A model generated the notes under the pieces. It had not been told where the DNA came from. It worked only from the letters and a program-made list of their open reading frames with translations, and searched no databases. Positions 47,329 through 55,515 of a stretch of 64,000 nt of DNA are shown in pieces; positions within the stretch are counted from its first letter, which is position 1, and every line of letters starts with the position of its first letter. Position numbers and translations under genes: made by a program. The stretch lies in assembly GCF_003576595.1 (NCBI RefSeq), contig NZ_NQOU01000001.1:312337-376336 (forward strand), in the 5' to 3' direction. The DNA comes from Neopusillimonas maritima (lineage in GTDB: Bacteria > Pseudomonadota > Gammaproteobacteria > Burkholderiales > Burkholderiaceae_B).

Positions 47329-48834
47329 ATGAAGAAAAAATACTTACTGGCACTTGACCAAGGTACTTCAAGCTCGCGCAGCGTTTTGTTCGATACGCAC
47401 GGGCAATTAATTGCCATGGATCAAAAAGAAGTGTTGCCGCGCTTTCCCGCTCCCGGCTTGGTGGAACACGACCCCCATGCGCTTTGGCGTACCCAGCTTG
47501 AAACGGCGCAAAATGTCATTGCACGCGCCGGCATTTCCACCCGGGATATTCTGACCATTGGGATAACAAACCAACGAGAAACACTGGTTGCCTGGAACCG
47601 ATTAACCGGCGAGCCATTGTGCCCGGCACTGGTCTGGCAAGACCGGCGCACACAAGCCCTGTGTGAACAACTTATAGAGTCCGGGCACGAGGCCCTGGTT
47701 CAAGCGCGCAGCGGTTTGCGCATCGACGCCTATTTCTCGGCCGGTAAAGCCAAATGGATACTCGACCACATACCTGCCGCAAAGGCCTGCGCCGACGCCG
47801 GCCACTTGGCACTGGGAACCGTCGATTCCTGGTTACTCTGGAATCTAACCAAAGGCGCCAATTTCGCTACCGATTTAACCAATGCATCGCGCACTTTGCT
47901 TTTCAATATTCGCAAAAACCATTGGGATACATCGCTGCTTGATTTGTTCGAACTGAAATCCTCATATTTTCCGGAAGTTCACCCGTCCGCGCATCAATTT
48001 GGTTTTGCCGACCCGCAATGGCTTGGCCACCCAATTCCCATAACTGGGATGGCCGGTGACCAACAAAGCGCCCTTTTCGGCCAGGCATGTTTTAAACCGG
48101 GCATGGCTAAAAATACCTACGGTACCGGCTGCTTTGCCCTGATGAACTCAGGCGGCACATTTCAGCTATCAGCTAATGGGTTGATCACCACACTGAATGC
48201 ACAATCAACGTTGAGCTCACCCAGTTATGCCGCCGAGGGCAGTGTTTTTGTAGGCGGTGCCGTCGTTCAGTGGCTGCGCGACGGCTTGCACGCTTTCGAA
48301 CGTAGCGCCGATATCGAAAAGCTAGCCCGCAGTGTGCCCGATAACGGCGGGGTTACCGTCGTTCCGGCTTTCTCGGGATTGGGCGCTCCCTATTGGCAAC
48401 CCGATGCCCGAGGCACCATTACCGGGCTAACACGCGGCACGACACTCGCACATATTGCCCGCGCGGCACTTGAGAGTATTGCGTTCCAAAGTACCGCGCT
48501 ATTACAAGCAATGAATCGCGATGCCCAAGCAACCGCGCGGGCCGAGCTTTCAGAACTGCGGGTAGACGGTGGCGCCAGCAGCAATAATTTATTAATGCAA
48601 TTTCAGGCCGACTTGTTGGGTATCCCGGTTATTCGTCCGGCGGTAACCGAAACAACCGCCTTGGGCGCCGCTTGGCTGGCGGGCTTGAACGCGGGGATAT
48701 ATAGCCACACCGACGAACTGGCCGAATTGTGGCAGACTGACACTTGTTTCACGCCTTCAATGACACGCGACGAGGCTGCCGGGAAAATGGCCCAATGGGA
48801 GTTTGCTGTTCGCCAAGCCTGTGTTCCCCAATAA
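47329..48834 (+). CDS. glpK: Glycerol kinase
   Basis: GlpK phosphorylates glycerol to glycerol 3-phosphate. The 501-residue FGGY-family protein has ALDQGTSSSRSVLFD at the start, ITNQRETLVAWNRLTGEP, GMAGDQQSALFGQACF, NTYGTGCFALMNSG and LRVDGGASSNNLLMQFQADL. Length and motifs are standard. No glpF, glpD or glpR lies in the window, so it is an isolated glp gene beside flhDC (divergent). The ATG lacks a clear Shine-Dalgarno site. Confidence 0.96.
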   Translation: MKKKYLLALDQGTSSSRSVLFDTHGQLIAMDQKEVLPRFPAPGLVEHDPHALWRTQLETAQNVIARAGISTRDILTIGITNQRETLVAWNRLTGEPLCPALVWQDRRTQALCEQLIESGHEALVQARSGLRIDAYFSAGKAKWILDHIPAAKACADAGHLALGTVDSWLLWNLTKGANFATDLTNASRTLLFNIRKNHWDTSLLDLFELKSSYFPEVHPSAHQFGFADPQWLGHPIPITGMAGDQQSALFGQACFKPGMAKNTYGTGCFALMNSGGTFQLSANGLITTLNAQSTLSSPSYAAEGSVFVGGAVVQWLRDGLHAFERSADIEKLARSVPDNGGVTVVPAFSGLGAPYWQPDARGTITGLTRGTTLAHIARAALESIAFQSTALLQAMNRDAQATARAELSELRVDGGASSNNLLMQFQADLLGIPVIRPAVTETTALGAAWLAGLNAGIYSHTDELAELWQTDTCFTPSMTRDEAAGKMAQWEFAVRQACVPQ

Positions 48835-48843
48835 TTTAGTATT

Positions 48844-49941
48844 ATGCCCACGCCCCTGCCACCCATCACCCCAAAGCATTTATACCCAATTGCCGACGAT
48901 TGCACTGCCGACAAAGCCTATCAGTGGATCAACCAAGGTGCGCATCTGCTTTGGTCGGGCGATTACCACAATGGCATTCAATTGCTGTCAGCCTTAAAGC
49001 GGCGCACCGATAAAAAACGCAAACAGCAGTCAGGGCCCATTAACGCAGAGGCGTTTCACCGCTATCGCATGTTTCAGTCTCAAAAGGCCAGCCTTTTAAA
49101 CCGACTACTTATTAAAGTGGGCCCTGAATACGCACTCGACTTGAAACGAGCGCCCGATCTTCGAGGCGCATGTGAAGCGGCCTTCGGCGAACTCTCAAAC
49201 GAAACCCTGATCCCGCTTCGTATGGTCCAAGGTGCGCTCAGCGCCTACGCCTGGCAAAACAAAGGGGTCCATATTCCCGCACTGCCCGAGCCTATTCACG
49301 TTCGCTACGGCGTTTTTTCACCGGTGCGGGGAGAATACCTGAACCTGATCCAGACCGCGAAACTGCCGGCGAACACTCAGTGCGCATTCGACATCGGAAC
49401 GGGTAGCGGAGTCATCGCAGCCATTCTCGCGCAACGCGGCGTCCCGGAAATTATCGCGACCGATACCAGTGAAGATGCCATTCTTTGTGCCGCTGAGAAT
49501 TTCGCGCGTCTAAAGCTTCAACATGCCATTCGGCTGGTTCAGGCGGACTTATTCCCGCCGCAACCCGCACTCGCCGATTTGATCGTCTGCAATCCACCCT
49601 GGATACCCGCACGCCCAACATCGCCAATAGAAGCCGCGGTATATGATCCCGGCAACGAAATGCTGGAAAGGTTTTTATCGCAAGTAACACAACACCTGAA
49701 TCCAAACGGCCAAGTATGGCTGGTGATGTCGAACCTGGCCGAACTTATTCAACTTCGCCCACCAAACTTCATACCCTATTTGGCTGAAAAGCATGGCTTA
49801 CGCGTCATTGAGCGCCTTGACACCAAGCCCGGACACGCGAAATCCAAAAATACAAACGACCCTTTATATGAAGCGCGCGCCCGCGAAGTAACAAGCCTAT
49901 GGAAACTCATTCCTTCCGCCGGCGCAACCGCTAAACTATGA
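48844..49941 (+). CDS. SAM-dependent methyltransferase (HemK/PrmA-like fold)
   Basis: The 365-residue protein has an N-terminal helical domain (1-145) and a class I methyltransferase domain: motif I FDIGTGSGVIAAILAQRG, ATDTSEDAI, and the NPPW motif (VCNPPWIPARP) typical of enzymes that methylate a planar amide or amine nitrogen (Gln, adenine or guanine). It may modify rRNA, protein or DNA; I cannot tell which. It starts 9 bp after glpK, so may be co-transcribed with it. A similar protein is often annotated only as methyltransferase. Confidence 0.8.
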   Translation: MPTPLPPITPKHLYPIADDCTADKAYQWINQGAHLLWSGDYHNGIQLLSALKRRTDKKRKQQSGPINAEAFHRYRMFQSQKASLLNRLLIKVGPEYALDLKRAPDLRGACEAAFGELSNETLIPLRMVQGALSAYAWQNKGVHIPALPEPIHVRYGVFSPVRGEYLNLIQTAKLPANTQCAFDIGTGSGVIAAILAQRGVPEIIATDTSEDAILCAAENFARLKLQHAIRLVQADLFPPQPALADLIVCNPPWIPARPTSPIEAAVYDPGNEMLERFLSQVTQHLNPNGQVWLVMSNLAELIQLRPPNFIPYLAEKHGLRVIERLDTKPGHAKSKNTNDPLYEARAREVTSLWKLIPSAGATAKL

Positions 49942-49974
49942 GCACTCTTCGAACACGGAAACATCGAGATACTT

Positions 49975-50442
49975 ATGCTGCGTAAAGCCCTGATCCCTAT
50001 TGCAGTCTTCATCATCGTTTTGGTCGCACTCACCTTTGGCGAAACAGTGGGTGCCCAAATGCTGCGTTGGCTCAACCATTTAACCGGCCTGGTCATCCAT
50101 AATTTCGCGGATGTCTGGTACGCGGTTGAAATATTTGTTCACACGCACTTCACCAAAATTATCATTGCCTTGGTTTTAACCGTTCCAATCAGCGTTTGGC
50201 TCATTCGGCATCAAGGCGAAAAACTGGCCCGTGGCGTCAGCACCCGCAAAATGGCAATTATCCTGGCAATTTTCCTGGGCTGGTTGGGCGCCCACCGTTT
50301 TTATTTGGGCCAAATCGGCTGGGGTATTATTTATTTGATTATTTTGTGGGTGTTCGCGCCTCTGGTCGTCATAATCAGCTTGATTGATGCAATTCGGTAT
50401 GCTTTCATGAGCGACGATGAATTTCCTGCAGTGCAATCGTAA
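49975..50442 (+). CDS. TM2 domain membrane protein
   Basis: The 155-residue protein has an N-terminal hydrophobic helix (5-25), a second span (about 60-78) and then a TM2 domain with the signature FLGWLGAHRFYLGQIGWGIIYL and two further spans. TM2 proteins are small inner-membrane proteins of unknown or varied function. It lies before the DUF5993-dsbB pair. Function cannot be inferred further. Confidence 0.8.
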   Translation: MLRKALIPIAVFIIVLVALTFGETVGAQMLRWLNHLTGLVIHNFADVWYAVEIFVHTHFTKIIIALVLTVPISVWLIRHQGEKLARGVSTRKMAIILAIFLGWLGAHRFYLGQIGWGIIYLIILWVFAPLVVIISLIDAIRYAFMSDDEFPAVQS

Positions 50443-50517
50443 CCTGCGGCAAACCCTGATACATTTATGCGGGAAAATGCCGTTACATTATGTGGCATTG
50501 AAAATAGGGGACACAAA

Positions 50518-50676
50518 ATGATCATGGTTTTGCCATTTCTCACCGGCGCCACCGCCGCTTGGCTCGGCGTGGCGGGCAAACGGCGCGCCTGCCTGTGGGC
50601 CTGGTTTATAACATTCGTTATATTTATTGCATGGTGCCAATACCACATGACTGACTCTTTGCCGATTTCACTCTAA
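50518..50676 (+). CDS. DUF5993-type small membrane protein
   Basis: From ATG 50518 (AGGGG at 50506-50510) this is 52 residues: MIMVLPFLTGATAAWLGVAG, a short basic stretch (KRRACLW), a second hydrophobic segment (FITFVIFIAW) and the ending HMTDSLPISL. The two short spans and the HxTDxLxxSL ending match, from memory, DUF5993 proteins that are encoded directly before a dsbB gene. The dsbB start is 7 bp downstream. It may be a partner or stabiliser of DsbB (inference). Confidence 0.7.
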   Translation: MIMVLPFLTGATAAWLGVAGKRRACLWAWFITFVIFIAWCQYHMTDSLPISL

Positions 50677-50683
50677 GGCTGCC

Positions 50684-51247
50684 ATGAGCAATTATCACGT
50701 TAGTGCTGCATTCACTTTTCCCCGTTTTCTGAATACGTTGGGGCTGATCGGAATTACTTTCGTACTGGCCTTCGCTTTTGTTTGGCAGTTCGCTTATAAC
50801 GAACTACCCTGCCCCCTTTGCCTGCTTCAGCGCGTGGCTTTCATGCTGGTGGGTATCGGCTTTTTGCTGAACGCCCGCTTCGGTTCGTCGCCCATACATT
50901 ACGGCATAACGATTTTATCGGCCATTGGTGGTGCAATCGCCTCCGGTCGTCAAACTTTGCTGCACATCGCACCGGGCGATCCAGGGTTCGGCAGCCCTTT
51001 TCTTGGCATGCACTTCTATACCTGGGCGCTCATTCTGTTTGTTGTCATTATTGCTTACTGCGCAGTCATGCTAATGCTTGACCGCACCATGAACGGCGCC
51101 GTTGTTACCACACCACCCAACGGAGTGGTGCGCTTAATAATGTGGTTGTTCGTGCTAATGATTGTGGGTAATCTTGCTTCCACTTTTTTAGAATGCGGCT
51201 TGGGTGCGTGCCCGGACAACCCCACCGAATATCTCATGCTTAAATAG
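50684..51247 (+). CDS. dsbB: Disulfide bond formation protein B (DsbB-like), variant cysteine layout
   Basis: DsbB reoxidises DsbA and passes electrons to quinone. The 187-residue protein has four or five membrane spans and the first redox pair CPLC (Cys43, Cys46, followed by QR as in the family). The second periplasmic loop (RQTLLHIAPGDPGFGSPFLGMHF) lacks the usual cysteines. Instead a Cys pair occurs at the C-terminus after a final span (ECGLGACPDNP; Cys171, Cys176). This may replace the standard second pair. It is preceded by the DUF5993 gene. Confidence 0.85.
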   Translation: MSNYHVSAAFTFPRFLNTLGLIGITFVLAFAFVWQFAYNELPCPLCLLQRVAFMLVGIGFLLNARFGSSPIHYGITILSAIGGAIASGRQTLLHIAPGDPGFGSPFLGMHFYTWALILFVVIIAYCAVMLMLDRTMNGAVVTTPPNGVVRLIMWLFVLMIVGNLASTFLECGLGACPDNPTEYLMLK

Positions 51248-51261
51248 CCAGGCGTACTATT

Positions 51262-51459
51262 ATGGAAAACAAAACGGCCCGGCTCACAGTGCTGATCGAC
51301 CCGCGCAAAAAAGAAGCGTTCGAACAACTGTGCGCCGCCCAAGACATCACCCCGTCGCAGGTTGTCAGGCAACTGATTCGTGGTTATCTGGCTGATCACG
51401 GCGTCAATTACACCTCGGAACCAACTGAACCGCCTAACACGGTAAAAACCAATAATTAA
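51262..51459 (+). CDS. Small ribbon-helix-helix (CopG-type) protein
   Basis: The 65-residue product has a short basic strand followed by two helices (LTVLIDPRKKEAFEQLCAAQ, TPSQVVRQLIRGYLADHG), the ribbon-helix-helix pattern of CopG/Arc-like DNA-binding proteins. The C-terminus is Pro/Thr/Asn-rich. No toxin gene is beside it. It ends in a 4-bp overlap with the convergent SulP gene. Its target is unknown. Confidence 0.7.
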   Translation: MENKTARLTVLIDPRKKEAFEQLCAAQDITPSQVVRQLIRGYLADHGVNYTSEPTEPPNTVKTNN

Positions 51460-52721
51460 CCCGTTGTATTTTTGTGTGGTTTCAGCCGGGGAATAAACTG
51501 CAGCCACGACAGCACCACCCCTACACACACCGCCACGACCAAATCAAGAAATACGGTTAGGGTGAAGGTAACCACCAAGGTCAACGTATCGAGCCACGAC
51601 GCACGACGAAAAAGTGTCAATGCATGCGGTATTTCACTCATATTCCATGCCACGACGAACAATATTGCAGCCAATGTTGCAAGTGGAACATGGCCGGCGT
51701 AAGGCGCCAAAACAAGAATAATCAGGATTAACGTCACGGCATGGACGATACCGGCGATGGGGCTTGACCCACCGCTGCGGATATTGGTTGCCGTGCGTGC
51801 GATGGCGCCGGTTGCCGCGAACCCGCCGAACAAAGGGGAAAAAATATTAGCCAACCCTTGCCCAAACAGCTCTCGATTCGAATGGTGGCGTGTTCCCGCC
51901 ATGCGATCAGCGACTGAAGCGGAAAGAAGTGACTCAATTGCGCCCAACATGGCAATGGCCAATGCCGGGCCCAACAATTGAAGCCAGCGCGCATAGTCCC
52001 AATCGAGGCTTTGAAACGTTGGCAACGCCCTGGGAATATCGCCATACACGGAACCGATCGTCGGCAACCATTCAAATCCAAACAACGCCTGCATGAGCGT
52101 CAGGACAACCAAGGCTAACAATGGCCCGGGAATACGACCCAACCGGTAAGGCAACCATCTTGGCACAACCACCAACACCAATGACACCAACGCTACGGCG
52201 GTGACAGCCCAGCTTAGATCAGGAAACGCCTGAACTAACGCCCATAACTTTTGGTGGAAATGCCCTTCGGGTGCAACCGGCAAACCGAAAAAGTCTTTCC
52301 ATTGTCCAACCCAGATAATCACACCAATACCAGCGGTAAAGCCTATGATCACAGGAGGGGGAATATACCGGATCACCGCGCCCAAACGAAAAATTGCAAG
52401 CAATAACAGAATAGCGCCCGCCATCAGCGTCGCGATTTGCAAGCCGTCGATACCGTGTTGCGCAACAATATCGGCCAAGATAACAATAAATGCACCGGTG
52501 GGCCCCGCAATTTGCACCCGGCTGCCGCCGAACACTGACACGCACAAGCCCGCGACAATTGCCGTATACAAGCCTTGCTCCGGCTTTACCCCGGAAGCAA
52601 TGGCAAACGCCATACCTAACGGAAGTGCCACCACGCCGACGATCAGGCCTGCCACGATATTGGGAAGCCAGTAACGACGCCTGAATAAACCGGCATGCCA
52701 GGCTTCGACCAAAGCAAACAT
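51456..52721 (-). CDS. SulP-family anion permease lacking a STAS domain
   Basis: The 421-residue protein matches the membrane part of SulP/SLC26 transporters: PNIVAGLIVGVVALPLGMAFA near the start, SRVQIAGPTGAFIVILADIV and IGFTAGIGVIIWVGQ, with about 11-12 spans. These carry sulfate, bicarbonate or other anions. It ends directly after the last span with a short basic tail, where most relatives have a cytoplasmic STAS domain. The next gene on the other strand begins right there. The palindrome at 52750-52768 lies upstream. Substrate unknown. Confidence 0.88.
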   Translation of the reverse strand: MFALVEAWHAGLFRRRYWLPNIVAGLIVGVVALPLGMAFAIASGVKPEQGLYTAIVAGLCVSVFGGSRVQIAGPTGAFIVILADIVAQHGIDGLQIATLMAGAILLLLAIFRLGAVIRYIPPPVIIGFTAGIGVIIWVGQWKDFFGLPVAPEGHFHQKLWALVQAFPDLSWAVTAVALVSLVLVVVPRWLPYRLGRIPGPLLALVVLTLMQALFGFEWLPTIGSVYGDIPRALPTFQSLDWDYARWLQLLGPALAIAMLGAIESLLSASVADRMAGTRHHSNRELFGQGLANIFSPLFGGFAATGAIARTATNIRSGGSSPIAGIVHAVTLILIILVLAPYAGHVPLATLAAILFVVAWNMSEIPHALTLFRRASWLDTLTLVVTFTLTVFLDLVVAVCVGVVLSWLQFIPRLKPHKNTTG

Positions 52722-52749
52722 TCAAGTACCTTCAAACAAAAAGAAGAAT

Positions 52750-52768
52750 ATGTTAATTAAATTAACAT
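52750..52768. promoter_or_regulatory. Perfect 19-bp palindrome upstream of the SulP gene
   Basis: ATGTTAATT-A-AATTAACAT is perfectly symmetrical and lies 29 bp before the SulP start in the divergent SulP/panD region (52722-52899), in a very AT-rich stretch. It looks like a dimeric repressor or activator operator. The binding protein is unknown. Confidence 0.55.
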
Positions 52769-52899
52769 TAAAAAATAATCAAATAATATTAAAGTAGGAG
52801 AAATCCATTTTCAACGCGTCAACGTTCACGGATGTTGCTTTCCCGCTGCAAACACGCACAAAAGCACTACAATATCCCCCCAATTAACCTTTTCCGAGA

Positions 52900-53319
52900 A
52901 TGAAAGTGAGAAAAGTTGTCGCCGGTAAGCTGCACGGCATTCGCGTCACCGGAGCCGATCTCGATTACCACGGATCCATCACTCTGGACCCGGATCACTG
53001 TGAAGCAGCAGGGATTCTGCCAATGGAGTTTGTCGACATCTGGAATAAAAATTCCGGTGCGCGTATCAGTACCTATGTGATATATGGCGAGCGCGGTTCG
53101 CAGTGTTGCATTCTGAATGGTGCAGCGGCTCGCACCTGCCAGAAAGGCGACGAAATTATCATTTGCAATTCGGTTTACGTTACCGAATCGGAAATCGAAC
53201 AAATCAACCCTGTCATCCTGACCTTCCACCCCGACAACTCCATTGATGAGCGGCTTAGCTACGACGTTTCGCGCGATAGCCAGAACCGCCTCAGCTTCAA
53301 TATCATCAAACACGTCTAA
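52900..53319 (+). CDS. panD: Aspartate 1-decarboxylase (PanD)
   Basis: PanD makes beta-alanine for pantothenate and CoA synthesis and is a self-cleaving pyruvoyl enzyme. The 139-residue product shows [21 protein letters not shown] with the self-cleavage bond Gly25-Ser26, then [24 protein letters not shown] and [20 protein letters not shown]. It is about 13 residues longer than E. coli PanD at the C-terminus. panB and panC are not nearby. Confidence 0.95.
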   Translation: MKVRKVVAGKLHGIRVTGADLDYHGSITLDPDHCEAAGILPMEFVDIWNKNSGARISTYVIYGERGSQCCILNGAAARTCQKGDEIIICNSVYVTESEIEQINPVILTFHPDNSIDERLSYDVSRDSQNRLSFNIIKHV

Positions 53320-53377
53320 CTCCTTTTTCAGAAGCACTTTCTTTTTTCTCTGAAATCGGTACAATTTGCCACGTTAT

Positions 53378-53475
53378 CGCTAGGGGTGTCGCCCGGTCAT
53401 TTACCGTAGGCGTCTGAGAGAGTCCCTTGGAACCTGTTGAGATCATCCTCGCGCAGGAAAGCGACCTTCGTCTTG
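53378..53475 (+). ncRNA. Thiamine pyrophosphate (THI-box) riboswitch
   Basis: The conserved TPP aptamer parts are visible in order: AGGGGTG (53382-53388), CTGAGA (53414-53419), AACCTG (53431-53436), a GATCATCC segment, and GCGCAGGAAAGCG (53451-53463). This is the THI-box arrangement. It lies between panD and the CytX-type permease and should shut down the permease when TPP is plentiful. Confidence 0.92.
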
Positions 53476-53497
53476 AATGGCATTCGTGCAACTTTCC

Positions 53498-53524
53498 TGG
53501 CGGGGCTGTCGCCCCTGCATTTTT
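53498..53524 (+). terminator. Expression-platform terminator of the TPP riboswitch
   Basis: GGGGC (53502-53506), a 4-nt loop, GCCCC (53511-53515), then TGCATTTTT. A GC-rich hairpin followed by a U-run between aptamer and coding region suggests transcription termination as the control mode, although the stem lies close to the start codon (53540) and could also limit translation. Confidence 0.65.
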
Positions 53525-53539
53525 GGAAAATTGCCCGCT

Positions 53540-54826
53540 ATGAACTCCTCTTCTTCAACCAATCAGGCCCTTACCCCTGTTCCCGAATCCGACCGCGTTT
53601 TCGGCTGGCACGAACATGCTTCACTATGGTTCAGCCTGGGCGTTGGACTGTTGGTCATGCAAGTGGGGGCCTATCTTGTCCCATCAGTGGGCACGCGCGA
53701 CGCCGCTATCGCGATTATCTGCGGCTCGATTATTGGCGCCGGCCTGCTCGCCTGGGTTGCCCGAACGGGCTGCCGCAGTGGGTTGTCGAGTGCAGGATTG
53801 ATACACCGCACCTACGGCAGTCATTTCGCTCGTCTACCCGTCATTCTGAATATTGTGCAGCTTCTGGGCTGGACCACCTTCGAAATGGTGATTATGCGAG
53901 AAGGTACCACCGCCATTGCAAATCAGGCTTTCGGGCTGGAGTTGAGCGGCACCTTGGGCGTCATTGTAATCACCCTGTTTTGGGGGGCTATTCTGCTGGC
54001 ATTGCTGGCAGGCTCCATGATTAAGCTGGTACGCAAGCTCATTGCGCGATTTGCCCTGCCTCTGGTTATTTTGTCCTTACTGTGGCTTAGCTGGCAATTC
54101 CTGGTGTTGCTAAATGAACAAGGCTTGAGCGCTGTTTGGGATCGGCCGGGTAACGGTCAAATGGGGCTGTTCTCGGCCATGGATCTGGTCATTGCAATGC
54201 CTATTTCCTGGCTGCCGCTAGTAGCCGACTACGCACGCCACGGCCGCAGCACGAAAGGTGCCCTGGGCGGCACCTGGTTGGGGTACGCCATTGCCAATAT
54301 CTGGTGCTACAGCCTGGGGGTCATTATCGTCAGTGTTGCAGAGCCCGATGCAGGTCTGGTTAACGCACTTTTGCTGGCACAAGGCGGCTTGGTTGCACTG
54401 GGCCTGATCATGATCGACGAGCTGGACAACGCCTACGGCGACCTCTATTCGGGATCGGTATCCACCCATAGCTTGCTACCAAAATGGAGTATCAAACGCT
54501 GGGGCATGACGCTGGCGGTTATTAGCATGGTGTTCGCTACGGTTTTACCCATTCACACGCTTGAGCCGTTTCTACTCATGTTAAGTTCCGTTTTCGTTCC
54601 CCTTTACGGCGTGATTCTGGGGCGCCACGGTATTGGAACGGGTGCAATTGCCGACAACAGAAAACGGGCCGACTGGTCGGCAGCAACAATCTGGATATTG
54701 GGCATTGTGTGCTACCACAGTGTAGGACATTGGGCGCCGGGCCTGGGTTCAGCCCTGCCAACCTTGGCGTTTACCTTTTTACTCGCCTTTGGCACGCGCA
54801 GCGCTGCAACACGCATTACCTCGTAA
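53540..54826 (+). CDS. cytX: Putative hydroxymethylpyrimidine permease (CytX-like)
   Basis: The product (428 residues from ATG 53540) is an NCS1-family permease with about 12 spans: WHEHASLWFSLGVGLLVMQ near the start, STAGLIHRTYGS-like and PISWLPLVADYARHGRS in the middle. The last matches purine/cytosine/HMP permeases. Its position right after a TPP riboswitch strongly points to uptake of the thiamine precursor hydroxymethylpyrimidine. No other thiamine genes lie in the window. Confidence 0.85.
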   Translation: MNSSSSTNQALTPVPESDRVFGWHEHASLWFSLGVGLLVMQVGAYLVPSVGTRDAAIAIICGSIIGAGLLAWVARTGCRSGLSSAGLIHRTYGSHFARLPVILNIVQLLGWTTFEMVIMREGTTAIANQAFGLELSGTLGVIVITLFWGAILLALLAGSMIKLVRKLIARFALPLVILSLLWLSWQFLVLLNEQGLSAVWDRPGNGQMGLFSAMDLVIAMPISWLPLVADYARHGRSTKGALGGTWLGYAIANIWCYSLGVIIVSVAEPDAGLVNALLLAQGGLVALGLIMIDELDNAYGDLYSGSVSTHSLLPKWSIKRWGMTLAVISMVFATVLPIHTLEPFLLMLSSVFVPLYGVILGRHGIGTGAIADNRKRADWSAATIWILGIVCYHSVGHWAPGLGSALPTLAFTFLLAFGTRSAATRITS

Positions 54827-54914
54827 CAGCAGTAACATTTTTATAATTATCGGAACGCAAGGTAATACGTAAAATTCCTACACTTGAACCGTCTTAATAA
54901 CAAGAGGTTCAACA

Positions 54915-55478
54915 ATGCGATTTGCAAAAACCACTTCCGTAATCAGTGCGTTAACGCTGGCAATCGCTTCCTCGATGGCGCTGGCTAAAGGGCCAGACCA
55001 TCGAGGGCCACATCACGGCAAAGGCCATTCCGCCAAACATTGGGATGGCGGCAAGCACCACAAACGCGCACATCGACAAGCAGAACGATACAAGCGGCAT
55101 CACGATCGCCATTATGACCGTGGACGAAACTACCATGACCGCCACGACTCAGGAATCGATATTTATGTATCTTTCTTCGGTGACCGACATCGCAGGCTTG
55201 CGCGCGATTATTACCAAGAACACTATTACGGCCATTGCCCGCCCGGGCTGGCAATGAAACGCAATGGCTGCATGCCCCCTGGGCAAGCAAAAAAATGGCG
55301 AAGGGGATACCCGCTTGGACCCGACATTACGTATTACGATCTGGATCGACACTTGCGTATTCGTTTAGGCCCACCCCCCGACGGACACCGTTACGTGCGT
55401 GTTGCATCTGACATCTTGCTGTTGGCAGTGGGTACCAATCTGGTGGTTGATGCCATTGAAAACCTGGGGCGATACTAA
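54915..55478 (+). CDS. Secreted CigR/RcnB-like protein with His/Lys/Arg-rich region (copy 1)
   Basis: The 187-residue protein has a signal peptide (cleavage near ALA-K) and a histidine- and arginine-rich low-complexity region (about residues 27-78). The C-terminal domain has HCPPGLAMKRNGCMPPGQAKKW and YVRVASDILLLAVGTNLVVDAI. This C-terminal pattern matches periplasmic RcnB/CigR family proteins. The His-rich part may bind metal ions. AAGAGG precedes the ATG. A related copy follows 37 bp downstream. Confidence 0.78.
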   Translation: MRFAKTTSVISALTLAIASSMALAKGPDHRGPHHGKGHSAKHWDGGKHHKRAHRQAERYKRHHDRHYDRGRNYHDRHDSGIDIYVSFFGDRHRRLARDYYQEHYYGHCPPGLAMKRNGCMPPGQAKKWRRGYPLGPDITYYDLDRHLRIRLGPPPDGHRYVRVASDILLLAVGTNLVVDAIENLGRY

Positions 55479-55515
55479 TTACGACGCCCGGTTTAAAACC
55501 TGAAAGGAGCGCACT

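Noticed and set aside
48844-49941. DNA methyltransferase of a restriction-modification system
   Set aside because: The NPPW motif alone does not distinguish DNA from rRNA or protein substrates, and no restriction gene is nearby.
50684-51247. dsbB as an inactive pseudogene, because the standard second Cys pair is missing
   Set aside because: The frame is intact, the CPLC motif and the following QR are conserved, and a specific Cys pair exists at the C-terminus, so it is more likely a variant than a dead gene.
51262-51459. Antitoxin of a toxin-antitoxin pair
   Set aside because: The ribbon-helix-helix fold is plausible, but no toxin-like frame is adjacent; the neighbours are dsbB and a permease.
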